Shown here: positions 44,495-54,988 of the stretch, piece by piece | Position numbering within the stretch: position 1 is the stretch's first letter | How the letters are laid out: the number at the start of each line of letters is the position of its first letter | From: an uncultured Clostridia bacterium | GTDB lineage: Bacteria; Bacillota; Clostridia; TANB77; CAG-508 | Reading direction: 5' to 3' | DNA: 64,000 nucleotides | Assembly (NCBI GenBank): GCA_949538735.1 | Contig: CATGLK010000006.1 | Location: 25,774 to 89,773 of the forward strand | Notes under the pieces: model-generated | Told to the model about the DNA's origin: nothing | What the model saw: the letters and a program-made list of their open reading frames with translations, nothing else | Databases searched by the model: none | Position numbers and translations under genes: made by a program

Positions 44495-46268
44495 CTAGTT
44501 TATATTAGGCATTCTTTGTACTTTAACATAATCTCTAATTTGTCTATAATCCTTTATAGATTTCACATTTTGAGAAAATTCAACAAAATCATCACAAGAC
44601 CATGGATATATCTCCACACCAGAAACTCCTTTTTCAACAGCTACTTGATTCCCAACTTCTTTATGTATAAATGGAGCTAGAAACAAAGCAAACCATTCTT
44701 TATACTTTTTTTTATCGTTAATATCACTATTTGCAGAACAAATTAAATGACTTCTAATAGATGTAATTTCATGTTCACATTGAAATGATTTTGAAGTTGC
44801 TATTGTTGGTTCTAGTAATGCATGAATATTTCCTTCATATACATCTATATCCGCGCCTATGTTTCTAGAATTTCCCCCAGGTGCTGTTTTAAATGGAATC
44901 CCTTGATCATCTGCTTTGTAATTTGCGATAACTTTTAATCTCGGCAATGCCTTTTTTATTATAATAGCAACTAAAAATTCTAATCTTACAGTTGATTTTA
45001 TATATTTTAAAACTTCGTTTTGCGTTCCATTTTTTCCATTTTTAAAAACATTTTTTATTTCTTCTTTATAGAACTCCCAATCTTTTTCTTTTGCCCAATA
45101 TTCAATTGCTCTTTCTTTAATATTTTTTTCTTCTTCGCTTTCTTCATTTTCTTGCTTGAATTCAAAACATTCATCTATAGTTCCCATATACTCAAAATAT
45201 TCATCTTCATTCGAAAAATTTATATTCATTGAATAATTGTTCAGAATATGCTCAATTTTATTTTTTTCATTACTATTAATATCAATGAAAGTGCCAGCAC
45301 CTCTTAACGAAATCAACATTGTTAATCTTAATTTTCTAATTACTTCATCTGGGGTCTCTACTATTAACTTGTCAAATTTATAATCCTTCTTTTTACTTTC
45401 AATAAAAGTTTTAGTCGCTGGTATTAAAATGTCATTCGGTGTTGAATCATCCATTAAATTCATCGCATGCTCATATACTATTTCATTCGAAGCTTCAAAT
45501 CCGAATTCTTGACGAAATTGATAAATAAGCTCAGCTAGTGTTTTATAGTCATTATTTCCCCATGAGATAATGAATGTAATTTCCTGTCTTGTTATTCCCT
45601 TATAATTATATTTTTTATCTAAATATTTAATAACATTAAGCACTAGCGGAAAGAAATTAACACTAATTGTATTCTTCCTATAAGGATTATTTATTTGATA
45701 CTTACAAAAAGCATTTAAAAATGCACTTTGTTCATATGTTTCGTCAAATTTATCTTCAATTGGATAACCATTCTCATACGTTTTTATCATAAGCTTTCCA
45801 TTATCAGATATTTTAATTTTTTCTCCCTTTATTACTCTTACTAACCCTAATTCATTTAAAAAATTAAACTGTGTATGTATTCTTGACTCCCAACCGTCCA
45901 TTCCAGCCTTTGTCTTTATGAGCTGTGATTGTATTTTTTAACAAATATATTATTTTTTCTATATTCATTTCTCCTGGATTCGAGTCTGCCCATTCATTAT
46001 AATATAGTAATACTCTATTAGAAGCATCCTTAGATTGATCTTCCGCTATAAAATTAAATTTATCATGATATTCTCTTACATATGTCCCCAGTGTTTCTTT
46101 AGTCGGTTCAAAAATCTTATATTTAATTATCTCTCCTTCTAATTTTAAAGCAACTTCATCATCAATTATTTGATTTTCAAATTTTGATAGAATTGAAATG
46201 AACTGCGGTATACGTTCAGGATTCCTTATAGTTGTATCAAATGATATAGGCTTTCTTCTACTTGGCAT
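44495..46268 (-). CDS. AlwI-family type II restriction endonuclease with one CGG frameshift
   Basis: Two frames cover the gene. The N-terminal one starts at 46268 (MPSRRKPISFDTTIRNPER, GGGGAG ten bases upstream) and runs through KDKGWNG to an in-frame CGG at 45896-45894, then to a stop. Skipping the C gives GGA GGT TGG, KGWNGGWESRIHTQFNFL, and continues to 44495. The repaired protein is 590 residues, right for AlwI-type enzymes, which cut near GGATC. The C-terminal nuclease region contains GADIDVYEGNIHALLEPTIATS. Two adjoining adenine methylases support the assignment. Confidence 0.82.
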
Positions 46269-46290
46269 GTTATACTTTCTCCCCTTTATA

Positions 46291-47212
46291 TTAATTATTC
46301 TTTTTATAGTTAGTAACAAATATTTCTTTAGAAGTACTTTTTATAGTATTGTCGTTGAAACTAATATAATTACTATCAACATCATATACATTATATTTTT
46401 TAGACCATTTATTAAATGTCACATTTTCTTTTCCTTTGTGATATATTAAATTTGTTATTCCAAATTTAATTCCTTTTTCATCTAATTCATCTAAAAAGTT
46501 ACACATCTCAACTTCCTTTTTATGGTTCCATAGCTTATTATATTCACTCATAGATATTAGGTATGGTGGATCTAAAAACACATAATCTTTTTCTTTAATA
46601 TCTATATTATTAAGAAATTTTTGATAGTCAGTATTTTCAAAAATTACTTCGTTGTTTTTTCTAAAATTTAGATAATTAATTAATGCTTTATAAACATTTT
46701 TATTAAAATCTACATTTCCAACTGGTAAATTAAAATCCCCTTTTGAATTAAATCTAATCATGTGATTGAATCCATATATTAATAATAAGTATAGTAATAA
46801 AACATTATCTTTATTTTCATTATAGTCTTGTCTCATTTTTAAATAAGCATTTTTATTGTATTTAGAATAATATGTTTTTCCATACTTCTTCTTCATTTCT
46901 TTTGGCACATTTATTCCCCTATATGAGCAGCTAAGTCCATAATAATCAATTATATTATATAATTTTTCTAATAGTTTCTTTTCTTTGCCTGCATATCTTC
47001 CCAATTCTTTATGTAGTGATACTATGCTACTATCAACATCATTTAATACATATCTTTTTCCTGAAGAATTAAGAAACGAACTTCCTCCGTCCTACAAATG
47101 GCTCTATATAATTATTTATATCGTCTGGAAATAAACTTTTTAATTGCGGCATTAATTTATATTTGTCTCCAACATAAAAGAAAGGAGATCTTATAATTTC
47201 TTTTTTATTCAT
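46291..47212 (-). CDS. Dam-family DNA adenine methylase with one CGG frameshift
   Basis: Starts at 47212 (NKKEIIRSPFFYVGDKYKLM), overlapping the stop of the upstream methylase as TAATG. At 47089-47087 GGA CGG AGG leads to a stop; skipping the C gives EPFVGGGSSFL, the SAM-binding motif I, and continues VLNDVDSSIVSLHKELGRYAGKE to the end. Motif IV is DPPYLIS. Repaired length is 306 residues. Likely methylates one strand of the GGATC-type site recognised by the adjoining endonuclease. Confidence 0.85.
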
Positions 47213-48228
47213 TATTTTTCCACCTTTGTAATAAATACATATTCCTTATGATTTTTTAATTCTGTTTTTCCTGCATTGAAAAATTTATATGGTTTGTCAA
47301 ATATTTTTGTTTCTCCTTTTTTATCTAATATAGATTTTATTTCTTCTAGTGTTATTTTGTTTTTAGAAGATGAACTTTTTGAATTATATGTATTGTTATA
47401 TGTAACAACTACATATTTAACTTTTAAACTATCTATTAAATTTTTAAAAGCTTTTGGCGCAGATATTCTGCAATATTCTGACATGTTTTCTTCTTTTGGT
47501 TTCAAAGCAGTTCCATATAGTTCTGGTTTTTCCCATTTAGTTATATTTTCTAAGACATGATAAAATCTGCTATATTGTCTTGAATTATATGGAGGATCTA
47601 TAAACGCAATATCTGCTTTTATTCTCTTAGCTAAACTATTTGAATCTTCCCTATAAATTTCAATTTTTTGCTTTTCTTTTAGCTGTTTAGGCAAAATTAA
47701 TTCATATTTAAATTTACTTTCTATATTATCTATTTTTCTATATGCATCATAATGTCCACATGTATTAGCAATTTTATCTATTGAAAAGAGTAAAGATGAA
47801 AGTAATACATAATATTCTTTGCTATTTATTTCCTTTTTAGATAGATTATTCTCTAATTCCTCTCTTATCTTTCCTATTAATTTAGCATCATATTTGTTAA
47901 AATATTTATCGCCAAAATTAGTTGAAACATAATTGTCTTTTAATTCTGCCTTATTGGTTCTATTATATGTTTCTACTATTTGTATAAGTTTATCCATATC
48001 ATAGTTTTCTTGCAACAAAAAACCTTTATATATAACTTCATTTGAATATAAAAAATCATTAATTACGTATTTTTCATAATCATTTATCATATATTCTGTT
48101 ACCACACCAGTACCAGCAAATACATCAAAAAAGGTTTTACCATCACAGTTATCTGTTATAAGTGTTTTTATCCATTCCATTAACTTGTATTTACTTCCTG
48201 TATATCTTCTATTGTACATATTAAACAT
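47212..48228 (-). CDS. DNA adenine methylase, first of the pair
   Basis: A 338-residue class D12/Dam-like methylase. The start RRYTGSKYKLMEWIKTLI is followed by motif I FFDVFAGTGVVTEYM and motif IV IAFIDPPYNSRQYSRFY. Asymmetric sites such as GGATC/GATCC need two methylases, one per strand, and this gene with the next supplies both. The frame is intact. Confidence 0.88.
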   Translation of the reverse strand: MFNMYNRRYTGSKYKLMEWIKTLITDNCDGKTFFDVFAGTGVVTEYMINDYEKYVINDFLYSNEVIYKGFLLQENYDMDKLIQIVETYNRTNKAELKDNYVSTNFGDKYFNKYDAKLIGKIREELENNLSKKEINSKEYYVLLSSLLFSIDKIANTCGHYDAYRKIDNIESKFKYELILPKQLKEKQKIEIYREDSNSLAKRIKADIAFIDPPYNSRQYSRFYHVLENITKWEKPELYGTALKPKEENMSEYCRISAPKAFKNLIDSLKVKYVVVTYNNTYNSKSSSSKNKITLEEIKSILDKKGETKIFDKPYKFFNAGKTELKNHKEYVFITKVEK

Positions 48229-48426
48229 TTATATTTTCCTTCTTTCTAGCAAATTCTATCATACTTCAACATTTTTAACAATAAATTTACAAATAAAATT
48301 TATTTTTTATATTTTAAAGAGCATTTGTTCGTTTTGCAATGCAATTAAAACATATTACAAATAAAATCAAAGTTGCAATTTAAGCTATATTCCCTAACAT
48401 TGTTCACACCTTTCACATTTGTTATC

Positions 48427-49060
48427 CTATTCCCTCATAAATACTTTGATATATTCACTATTATTTCTAGCAATTTCTATTTCAAATTTACAGTTGTATT
48501 TTTTATTTTTATAGTTTTTATATTCTAATTCAAAAAAGTTTACAATATAAGGACCGCATTCCTTCCATAAAATTGATATCTATGGATATGACATATCTAT
48601 TCTTTGTCTGAAAATTTTGTGGTTCTATAATATCTAATTCATTTTCACCTTCTAATTTATATATATTTAAAATTTTTCCTTCTTCATTTTTTATTTGAGG
48701 ATATCTAATTGTCATATTGCCTTTATTGACCAGTTCAAAATATACTTTTCTATGTTGTGTAAAATTAGTTTGCACATTATCACATCTATAATAGCAATCT
48801 TCTTCATATGAAGTTTTAATTATAATTAGTGGCTTTTCTTTTTCTTCCCTTTCATTTAAAAATTTGTATATCGTAAATGTAAAACCAATTACTGCAACCA
48901 ATATTTCTAATAAAGTTCCAAAAAATCCAATCCATGCATCATAGCTAATGCTTATAATTCCATTTATATCAAACAATCTAATAACTTTTATAATTTCAAC
49001 AATTAATATTGAAAATAATATTATAAATATACTATATTTTACTACTTTTTTCATAATCAT
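48427..49060 (-). CDS. Two-helix membrane protein with one CGG frameshift
   Basis: Zero-frame translation gives 176 residues with helices at about 8-27 and 40-65, ending MEGMRSLYCKLF. Its Arg is CGG (48556-48554). Skipping that C changes the end to MEGMGPYIVNFFELEYKNYK and adds about 43 residues to a stop at 48427 (FEIEIARNNSEYIKVFMRE), giving 210 residues. The extension is protein-like in composition. Function unknown; it resembles the gene at 40529. Confidence 0.6.
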
Positions 49061-49257
49061 TCTCCTTAAATTTATTTTTTAGTTCATCTGTATCTTACCT
49101 TATTTTTATTTACTTATTTTTTTAATGTTTTAAATTTTTGTTTTATAATTAATACTTTCAAAACGCTTTTTAATATTTACATAATTTTTACTGTTTCGAC
49201 ATTTTTCTCTCACAAATTTCTTATAAAATACTTTTATAAATTTTAAGGAGGTATATA

Positions 49258-49593
49258 ATGGAAAAAGAACTTAATAACATTTGGAAGCATTTAGGTAGCT
49301 TAGAAGGTGCTTTATTTAAATTAGAAGAATTGCAAGATTTACTTGTTATATTAGAAGAAGGTTATTTTGATAAAGATCATGTAGAGTTAAATAATCCTGA
49401 TGATATGTATAATTTATGGAGAGATTACAAATATCGTCAAAGTTTATTATTTACTATTAATCGTTGTTTAAATCTTTATAATTCTGAATTAACTGAAAGT
49501 ATTTATAAAATTTATGACTCCGTAAAATCTCTAAAATCTCAATTTTCTAGTTGTGAACCAACAATAAACCCTATTAATATAATATCTGCGTAA
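49258..49593 (+). CDS. 111-residue helical protein, unknown
   Basis: A soluble helical protein (KELNNIWKHLGSLEGALFKL) with an excellent ribosome site (AAGGAGG eight bases before ATG) and a strong terminator directly after the stop. A coiled-coil character with no known domain. It resembles small phage- or island-borne proteins. Confidence 0.65.
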   Translation: MEKELNNIWKHLGSLEGALFKLEELQDLLVILEEGYFDKDHVELNNPDDMYNLWRDYKYRQSLLFTINRCLNLYNSELTESIYKIYDSVKSLKSQFSSCEPTINPINIISA

Positions 49594-49618
49594 AAAGATT
49601 CTTTTGAATCTTTTTTAC
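49593..49618 (+). terminator. Terminator of the 111-residue gene
   Basis: AAAAAGATTC, TTTT loop, GAATCTTTTT, followed by more T. Confidence 0.85.
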
Positions 49619-49707
49619 TCCTATTTTAATCTTCTTTTACTAATAATCATTTAATACAAATTTTTCTCATATCCAAATACTACAAACTATTAACTCGGTT
49701 AGTTTTA

Positions 49708-50298
49708 TTATTTTTCCACACTTTCCTCCACCAAATCCTCATACATATCACCATACAATTCTAGCGACCTATCAACATCAATCGAATAAAATCTCACAAT
49801 ATCCTTGTCATACAACTCAACGCGCTTCTCCTCTTCCAGCACAGCGCCCAAGCTCTCCATAGTCCTCCACGATGCAAGATTGCCTTTATCCGCGTCAAGC
49901 AAAGCCTTTTTAATACCACACTCCTTACACACCTTTAAAGCCAAATACAAATTCACCTTATTATACCCCTTTTTTCTCTCCGTCGGTCTAATACAATAGC
50001 CAATATTTCCACCGAAATTCATTAATTTCTGATTTAGCTTAGTTCTTATATTTGCCATTCCAATTATCTTATTATCATCAACCCTTATAAGAAAATACGT
50101 CCTTGTAGGAACTTTATCTTCAGTAGCCTCTCTTGTATAATCTTCCTCCAGCTTCTTTAACCAGCCTTCATAATCATCTAAATATCTAGTCAATCCCCCA
50201 ACACCATTAATTTTAGAACCATATTCATAAAATTCATTAATAAAATCTATAGCTTCATCTTTTCTACTAATATTTGGTCTTTCATATTTAAATTTCAT
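49708..50298 (-). CDS. GNAT family N-acetyltransferase
   Basis: About 196 residues from the Met at 50298 (GGAG eight bases upstream); the frame extends 10 residues further without support. Acetyl-CoA-binding features: VDDNKIIGMANIRTKLN, GGNIGYCIRPTERKKGYNK (motif A, here with Lys for the usual Gly), and SWRTMESLGAVLEEE. The C-rich codon use at its 3' end (49700-49900, many ACC, CTC, GCG) differs from its neighbours and hints at a different origin. Substrate unknown. Confidence 0.85.
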   Translation of the reverse strand: MKFKYERPNISRKDEAIDFINEFYEYGSKINGVGGLTRYLDDYEGWLKKLEEDYTREATEDKVPTRTYFLIRVDDNKIIGMANIRTKLNQKLMNFGGNIGYCIRPTERKKGYNKVNLYLALKVCKECGIKKALLDADKGNLASWRTMESLGAVLEEEKRVELYDKDIVRFYSIDVDRSLELYGDMYEDLVEESVEK

Positions 50299-50374
50299 TT
50301 TATTTCTCCATTTCACACAACTTTCCACAATTATACCACACTCTGTTCATAAAAATCCACCACATAAAAATTTC

Positions 50375-50403
50375 TTGACTTTCCCAAGCAAATATATTAT
50401 TCT
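50375..50403 (+). promoter_or_regulatory. Promoter of the methyltransferase gene
   Basis: TTGACT at 50375-50380, 17-bp spacer, TATTCT at 50398-50403, 29 bp before the start codon. Confidence 0.7.
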
Positions 50404-50432
50404 AAAAGCAAACAAATTTCAGAGGTGATATT

Positions 50433-51080
50433 ATGATAGGCTCTCCTGTTGACTACGACAAAAAATTCAAAGAAAACTTTCCCATTCATCCAGCAAAACT
50501 TGACTGGGAATTAAAAAGATATCTAAATTTAATACATGGAAAAGAAGTCTTAGATTTAGGAATTGGACAAGGAAGAAATTCTATTCCATTAGTTAAGCTG
50601 GGTTATAACGTTACAGGCGTTGACTTTTCCTATAAAAATTTAGAAAGATGCAAAGAAATTTGCCCCGAATTAAATTTAGCAAGAGCAGATATAAGAAATT
50701 TCGAGATAGAAAAGGATAAATATGATTTAATATCATCAAGATGTGTTTTACATTTTTTCCATAAAGATGATATGTATGAAATAGTACATAATATTAAGAA
50801 AAACTTAAAATCCAATGGTTTGGTATATATCCAAGTATTTTCGGTGGAAGATCCAAAATTACAGAAATGTACTAATTCAGATAATTTCGAAATGTTAGAA
50901 AATAATATTTTTCATAACATTGTTAATGATACATTTGTTAGTTTTTTCACGAAAAATGAAATATTAGATTTGTTTAGTGATTTTCAAACTATTTCTATTT
51001 CAGAAGAATATTCCTTAGACCAAGGTAGCGATACTTCTTATTACTCAGGAATTATAAAATATATTGGACAAAAAAGTTAG
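50433..51080 (+). CDS. Class I SAM-dependent methyltransferase
   Basis: A 215-residue TehB-like methyltransferase. Motif I EVLDLGIGQGRNSIPLVKLG, acidic loop VTGVDFSYKNL, ARADIRNF and YDLISSRCVLHFF are in the right order. The substrate is unknown; relatives act on small molecules or give tellurite resistance. GAGGTG lies seven bases before the ATG. Confidence 0.88.
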   Translation: MIGSPVDYDKKFKENFPIHPAKLDWELKRYLNLIHGKEVLDLGIGQGRNSIPLVKLGYNVTGVDFSYKNLERCKEICPELNLARADIRNFEIEKDKYDLISSRCVLHFFHKDDMYEIVHNIKKNLKSNGLVYIQVFSVEDPKLQKCTNSDNFEMLENNIFHNIVNDTFVSFFTKNEILDLFSDFQTISISEEYSLDQGSDTSYYSGIIKYIGQKS

Positions 51081-51098
51081 AGACCTAACATCTCTAAC
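51076..51098. terminator. Shared terminator between convergent genes
   Basis: GTTAGAGA, seven-base loop, TCTCTAAC; the minus-strand tail is a run of six T. Confidence 0.7.
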
Positions 51099-51139
51099 TT
51101 CTAACTTTTAGTAATTTTTTCGCTATCATAGAATTGGCC

Positions 51140-53155
51140 CTATTTCTTCCTTGCCTTAAAATTCACAGCCTCCAACTCAAAATTATCCTCTATTCTTCCA
51201 TTTATCTTATAGAACTTAGGCACATCTGAATATATCTCTCCAAGCCTATAAATAAAATACCTATCGCTATATTTATTTGAAGCTTCAATCTCATTTATAG
51301 AAATATCAAAAGCCTGATTTATACTCTTATTCGTTCCCTTAACCTCGATATAAATCTCTACATATTCTCCATTTCTCTTTTCAAAAGACTTAATGTCATA
51401 ACCTGCGCCATCGCCATTTTCCTCTGACTCCCAAAAAACATTCTTTGCTAAATCTTCTCTCTGCTCTTTTTTCAGCCTTTCTTTTTCCCAGTCATATACT
51501 AGTTTTTCACTATCTTTACCTATTTTTTCTTTTGATAGATTTATTTTGTTATAGTCCGCTTTTCCTCTGCTTGTCTGTGTCTTGACTGTATTTTTTGATT
51601 TTTCTTTTACTTTGATATCTTCAAAGCTCACTTCTACTATTTCTCTATATAAATTTTCATTCTCCTCCACATCTTCTGTATTCTTACTTAATTTTGTGTC
51701 AAATTCTTCTTCAAATTCTACTTCTCCCCACTCTTCTAGCTCTTTACTATACTTATCTAATTCATCTGCATTTGCACAATACATAAACTCTCCATTGCTT
51801 AATTTCATGATACATAATGCATAAAAGTTAGCTTCACCAGTTATTTTAGCAATCTCAATCAAATTTAGTTCTTCTATTTCCATATAATTTAACCTCTCCA
51901 ACAAATCTTTTCCTTTTTTGGTTATTTTATATGTTAAAAAATCTACTTCTGATATAAAATCATTTTGTTTTAAGAGTTCTGCACAAAAATATGCTCTAAA
52001 ATATACATCTTTTGCAGTTGTTGCTTTTTCTAATTCTAGCCCTTCTCTTTTTCCTTTTACTAATTTCCAGAATTCCTTTAGTAGATATCTTTCTCCATCT
52101 CTCATATATTTTAAAATGTCATAAGTATGTTTTTCAAAATTGAATACTCCTGTCATTTTTAATACTCTATAAGCTCGGTCCATATCTTGGTCAACCGCTT
52201 TTGCTATCAATCCTCCTATATGTCTACACCAAGTTGAGTCTATTACTTTAAATCCAAAGTTTTTGCACATTTTAGTTATTTCTTTTTCATTAATTTCAAA
52301 TAAAGCTGCAATTTCATATGGCATTTTATCTTGCATTATTCTCATAGTGTATAGATTTTCTTTTGTAAGGTTGCTGATGTTTACAGAACCTTTCTTATTT
52401 TTTATATCTAATAATTTTCCATAAACATCCATTGTTGCAATGTTTTTGCCTTTCATTTGAGGTCTTATTTGTTTTAGGCTTTTGATGTATTTTTCTAGTT
52501 CATTGCATATTTGTAATTGGTCAGTACCTTCTTTATTGAATTCTTCTATTTTATTTAATACGTTTTTGTCTGTTGAAATGTGTTTTATGTATTCTATTGT
52601 GTTTTCTAATTTTTGATTTATATTAACAGGATAATCTATCTTTAACGCATATATCTCTAACAAACTTCTTAATAAAGATTTAGGATTATTTTTTTGAAAT
52701 TTGTAATACCACCTATATAAGTCCATTTTAGAGGCATATTCTGTTGCTTTTACTCTTTCGTCTATTTCTGCTATTTTTTCTGTATCATATATTTTTACAC
52801 CATAATTTTCTATATAGTAGTCTAATTCTGTTGGATTATTTTTTCTTTTTTCAAATTGACACATGCTCCAAAATAATATTTCCATATTATTTCTCCCTGC
52901 ATATTCACTTATATCTATAAGTTTTTCGTTTATGTCTCTTATTCTTACATCTGATAGAAAACAAAATGCTGGCGTTTCGTCGCTTTTTCCCCATGCGTAT
53001 TCAGAAAATACATATATTTTTTCTACTTTTAGCCCTGTTAATTTTGATAGTTCTTCTTTTGTTTTTAATGCTAATTTTATTTTTTCTTCTGTTACTTTTT
53101 TTGTTTTATAAATTTCCATGTATTCTAATACTTCTTTGTCAATCCTTTTGTCCAT
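51140..53155 (-). CDS. DUF3883 domain protein, large
   Basis: A 671-residue protein. The C-terminal 110 residues form a DUF3883 domain, a PD-(D/E)XK-like fold (SEENGDGAGYDIKSFEKR then VEIYIEVKGTNKS). The N-terminal 130 residues contain SDVRIRDINEKLIDISEYA and resemble a nucleotidyltransferase- or nuclease-like region; the middle is helical with a winged-helix look. DUF3883 is common in anti-phage and restriction loci, and this gene lies in the accessory island close to the AlwI system. Role in defence is inferred. AGGAGG lies nine bases ahead of the start. Confidence 0.78.
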   Translation of the reverse strand: MDKRIDKEVLEYMEIYKTKKVTEEKIKLALKTKEELSKLTGLKVEKIYVFSEYAWGKSDETPAFCFLSDVRIRDINEKLIDISEYAGRNNMEILFWSMCQFEKRKNNPTELDYYIENYGVKIYDTEKIAEIDERVKATEYASKMDLYRWYYKFQKNNPKSLLRSLLEIYALKIDYPVNINQKLENTIEYIKHISTDKNVLNKIEEFNKEGTDQLQICNELEKYIKSLKQIRPQMKGKNIATMDVYGKLLDIKNKKGSVNISNLTKENLYTMRIMQDKMPYEIAALFEINEKEITKMCKNFGFKVIDSTWCRHIGGLIAKAVDQDMDRAYRVLKMTGVFNFEKHTYDILKYMRDGERYLLKEFWKLVKGKREGLELEKATTAKDVYFRAYFCAELLKQNDFISEVDFLTYKITKKGKDLLERLNYMEIEELNLIEIAKITGEANFYALCIMKLSNGEFMYCANADELDKYSKELEEWGEVEFEEEFDTKLSKNTEDVEENENLYREIVEVSFEDIKVKEKSKNTVKTQTSRGKADYNKINLSKEKIGKDSEKLVYDWEKERLKKEQREDLAKNVFWESEENGDGAGYDIKSFEKRNGEYVEIYIEVKGTNKSINQAFDISINEIEASNKYSDRYFIYRLGEIYSDVPKFYKINGRIEDNFELEAVNFKARKK

Positions 53156-53269
53156 TTTGATTCCTCCTAATTGATACTGAATTTTTTAACATTATATCAT
53201 TTTATTTTTACAAATTAAATTATCTTTGCATATTTCAGCAATTTTTTTCATATAATTAAAATAAAGGTA

Positions 53270-53298
53270 TTGACAATAGTAAGTTATCGTAGTAAAAT
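53270..53298 (+). promoter_or_regulatory. Promoter of tRNA-fMet
   Basis: TTGACA at 53270-53275, 17-bp spacer, TAAAAT at 53293-53298; start expected about 12 bases ahead of the mature 5' end. Confidence 0.8.
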
Positions 53299-53316
53299 AG
53301 ATATTGTCAGTAACAT

Positions 53317-53392
53317 CGCGGGGTGGAGCAGTTGGCAGCTCGTTGGGCTCATAACCCAAAGGTCGATAGTTCGAGTCTATCCCCCGCAACCA
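53317..53392 (+). tRNA. Initiator tRNA-fMet (CAT)
   Basis: A 76-nt tRNA with the initiator features: C1 unpaired with A72 (CGCGGGG against CCCCGCA), three G-C pairs in the anticodon stem (GGGCTCATAACCC), and encoded CCA. Confidence 0.95.
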
Positions 53393-53551
53393 AGAATTAT
53401 TAAGCATTTGCTATATTGTAGCAAATGTTATTTTTTTGTCTTAAAATGTTGATTTATTATAATTCGATGTCATAGTTTTTTGAAAATTTTTGAATATTTT
53501 GTGTATTTTTGAATACACTACTTATAAACAAACATTTATGGAGGTAATTTA

Positions 53552-53746
53552 ATGAAACTTTTATATAATATTGTACTTACTCTTGTCATTATTGGTGCAC
53601 TTAATTGGCTGCTTATAGGTCTTTTCAAATTTGACTTAGTAGCATCTATCTTTGGAGCAATGAGTATTTTTAGCCGAATTATATATACATTAGTTGGTAT
53701 AAGTGGAATAATCTCAATTGGACTTTATACAAAAATAAATGAATAA
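53552..53746 (+). CDS. DUF378 family small membrane protein
   Basis: A 64-residue protein with two membrane helices and the family segment GALNWLLIGLFKFDLVASIFG. GGAGG nine bases before the ATG. Function of the family unknown. It has its own terminator. Confidence 0.88.
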   Translation: MKLLYNIVLTLVIIGALNWLLIGLFKFDLVASIFGAMSIFSRIIYTLVGISGIISIGLYTKINE

Positions 53747-53771
53747 AAAGCTTATAATACAATAAATATGG

Positions 53772-53795
53772 CTGATAGTTAATTGAAACTATCAG
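53772..53795 (+). terminator. Terminator of the DUF378 gene
   Basis: CTGATAGTT and AACTATCAG, nine-base perfect stem, followed by TCTATTATT. Confidence 0.7.
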
Positions 53796-53996
53796 TCTAT
53801 TATTATAAATATTTTATATCTATTCAAACAAATCAAACTTTATTTGCAAAGTAATTTGTTTTATGAAAACCGTTTTCCATATTTTTACAAGCACTTTCTT
53901 TTTGTTAACATATAGACTTACCAACTTCCTTCAAAAATGTATTATAATAGTTGCTGTTGTGCAAAAAATATAACATTATAATAGGGGTGAAAATTT

Positions 53997-54149
53997 ATGC
54001 AAAGCGAAGAAGAACATAACAAATGTGGAACGGTAACAGTTACTGTTTATAAAGATAAGACAGGACATCCATATTTTACAGTTACAACCGATACAGATGA
54101 AGTTTTGCCTGTATCATACGTTATAGAAGATACATTATATCTATATTAA
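53997..54149 (+). CDS. 50-residue small protein
   Basis: Frame starting MQSEEEHNKCGTVTVTVYKD and ending YVIEDTLYLY, with AGGGGTG eight bases upstream and a terminator immediately after. Acidic, beta-rich and soluble. No family recognised. Confidence 0.6.
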   Translation: MQSEEEHNKCGTVTVTVYKDKTGHPYFTVTTDTDEVLPVSYVIEDTLYLY

Positions 54150-54151
54150 AC

Positions 54152-54180
54152 AGACTAACTACACGTTGGTCTTTTTCTTT
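54152..54180 (+). terminator. Terminator of the 50-residue gene
   Basis: AGACTAAC, five-base loop, GTTGGTCT, then TTTTTCTTT. One G-T pair in the stem. Confidence 0.8.
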
Positions 54181-54219
54181 TATATCGCTCAAATGCTCCT
54201 CCTAACTTTACACATAAAA

Positions 54220-54921
54220 TTATATAACAATTAATTCCTTAATGTTGTTAAACTTGCTTTCACCAATACCTTTAACATTTTTAATATCTTCTATATTTTT
54301 AAACTTACCATTTTCCTTTCTATAATTAATGATTTTTAATGCTGTTGCTGTACCAATTCCTGGCAAAGTCTCTAACTCAGTTTGATTTGCAGTGTTTATA
54401 TTTACTCTTAAATTGTTTTTACTGTTAGAATTTACAGGAACTTTACTTTCAGCACTTTTTATAAAGTCTGCATTGTTAGTTTTTACGATCTCTGTTGATG
54501 AACTTGTACTTTCTGAATTGTTGATTTTTTGTGTTTGTACTTCTTCTTTAGTTGGTATTTTAACCTTCATACCGTCTTCTAATAAATAAGCTAAATTTAC
54601 TTCTTCCATACAAGCATTTTCCTTTACTCCGCCAGCTTTCTCTATTGCGTCTGCAACCCTACTGTTTTCTTCCAATTCTATTAATCCTTCATTATTGATA
54701 GCTCCTGATATGTGAACCTTTATAATTTGTTTTTCCTTTTGATTTCCGTTGTTATCACCATTATTGTCATTTATAACCTTTTCATCATCTTGGCTTATTT
54801 CTAGATTTTCGTCTACTGCAAAAGTTCCATTTTTGCCATATACATAGTAACCAACACTTACTATCGCAATTATAGAAATTGCTATTAAAATCATTTTTTG
54901 TTTTTTATTTAATTTATTCAT
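54220..54921 (-). CDS. comEA: Competence protein ComEA (helix-hairpin-helix)
   Basis: A 233-residue membrane-anchored DNA receptor: helix at 9-27, SLBB domain at about 65-125 (VHISGAINNEGLIELEENSRVADAIEKAGG), Ser/Asn linker, and two HhH motifs at the C-terminus (NTANQTELETLPGIGTATALKI; VKGIGESKFNNI). Binds double-stranded DNA outside the cell for uptake. With dprA and yifB it supports a natural transformation gene set. Confidence 0.92.
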   Translation of the reverse strand: MNKLNKKQKMILIAISIIAIVSVGYYVYGKNGTFAVDENLEISQDDEKVINDNNGDNNGNQKEKQIIKVHISGAINNEGLIELEENSRVADAIEKAGGVKENACMEEVNLAYLLEDGMKVKIPTKEEVQTQKINNSESTSSSTEIVKTNNADFIKSAESKVPVNSNSKNNLRVNINTANQTELETLPGIGTATALKIINYRKENGKFKNIEDIKNVKGIGESKFNNIKELIVI

Positions 54922-54988
54922 AAAATCATCCTTTCTTTTGCAATCACTCAGTCAGTAATTGCTTTCTTCTATTAATTTAATTTTCGAA

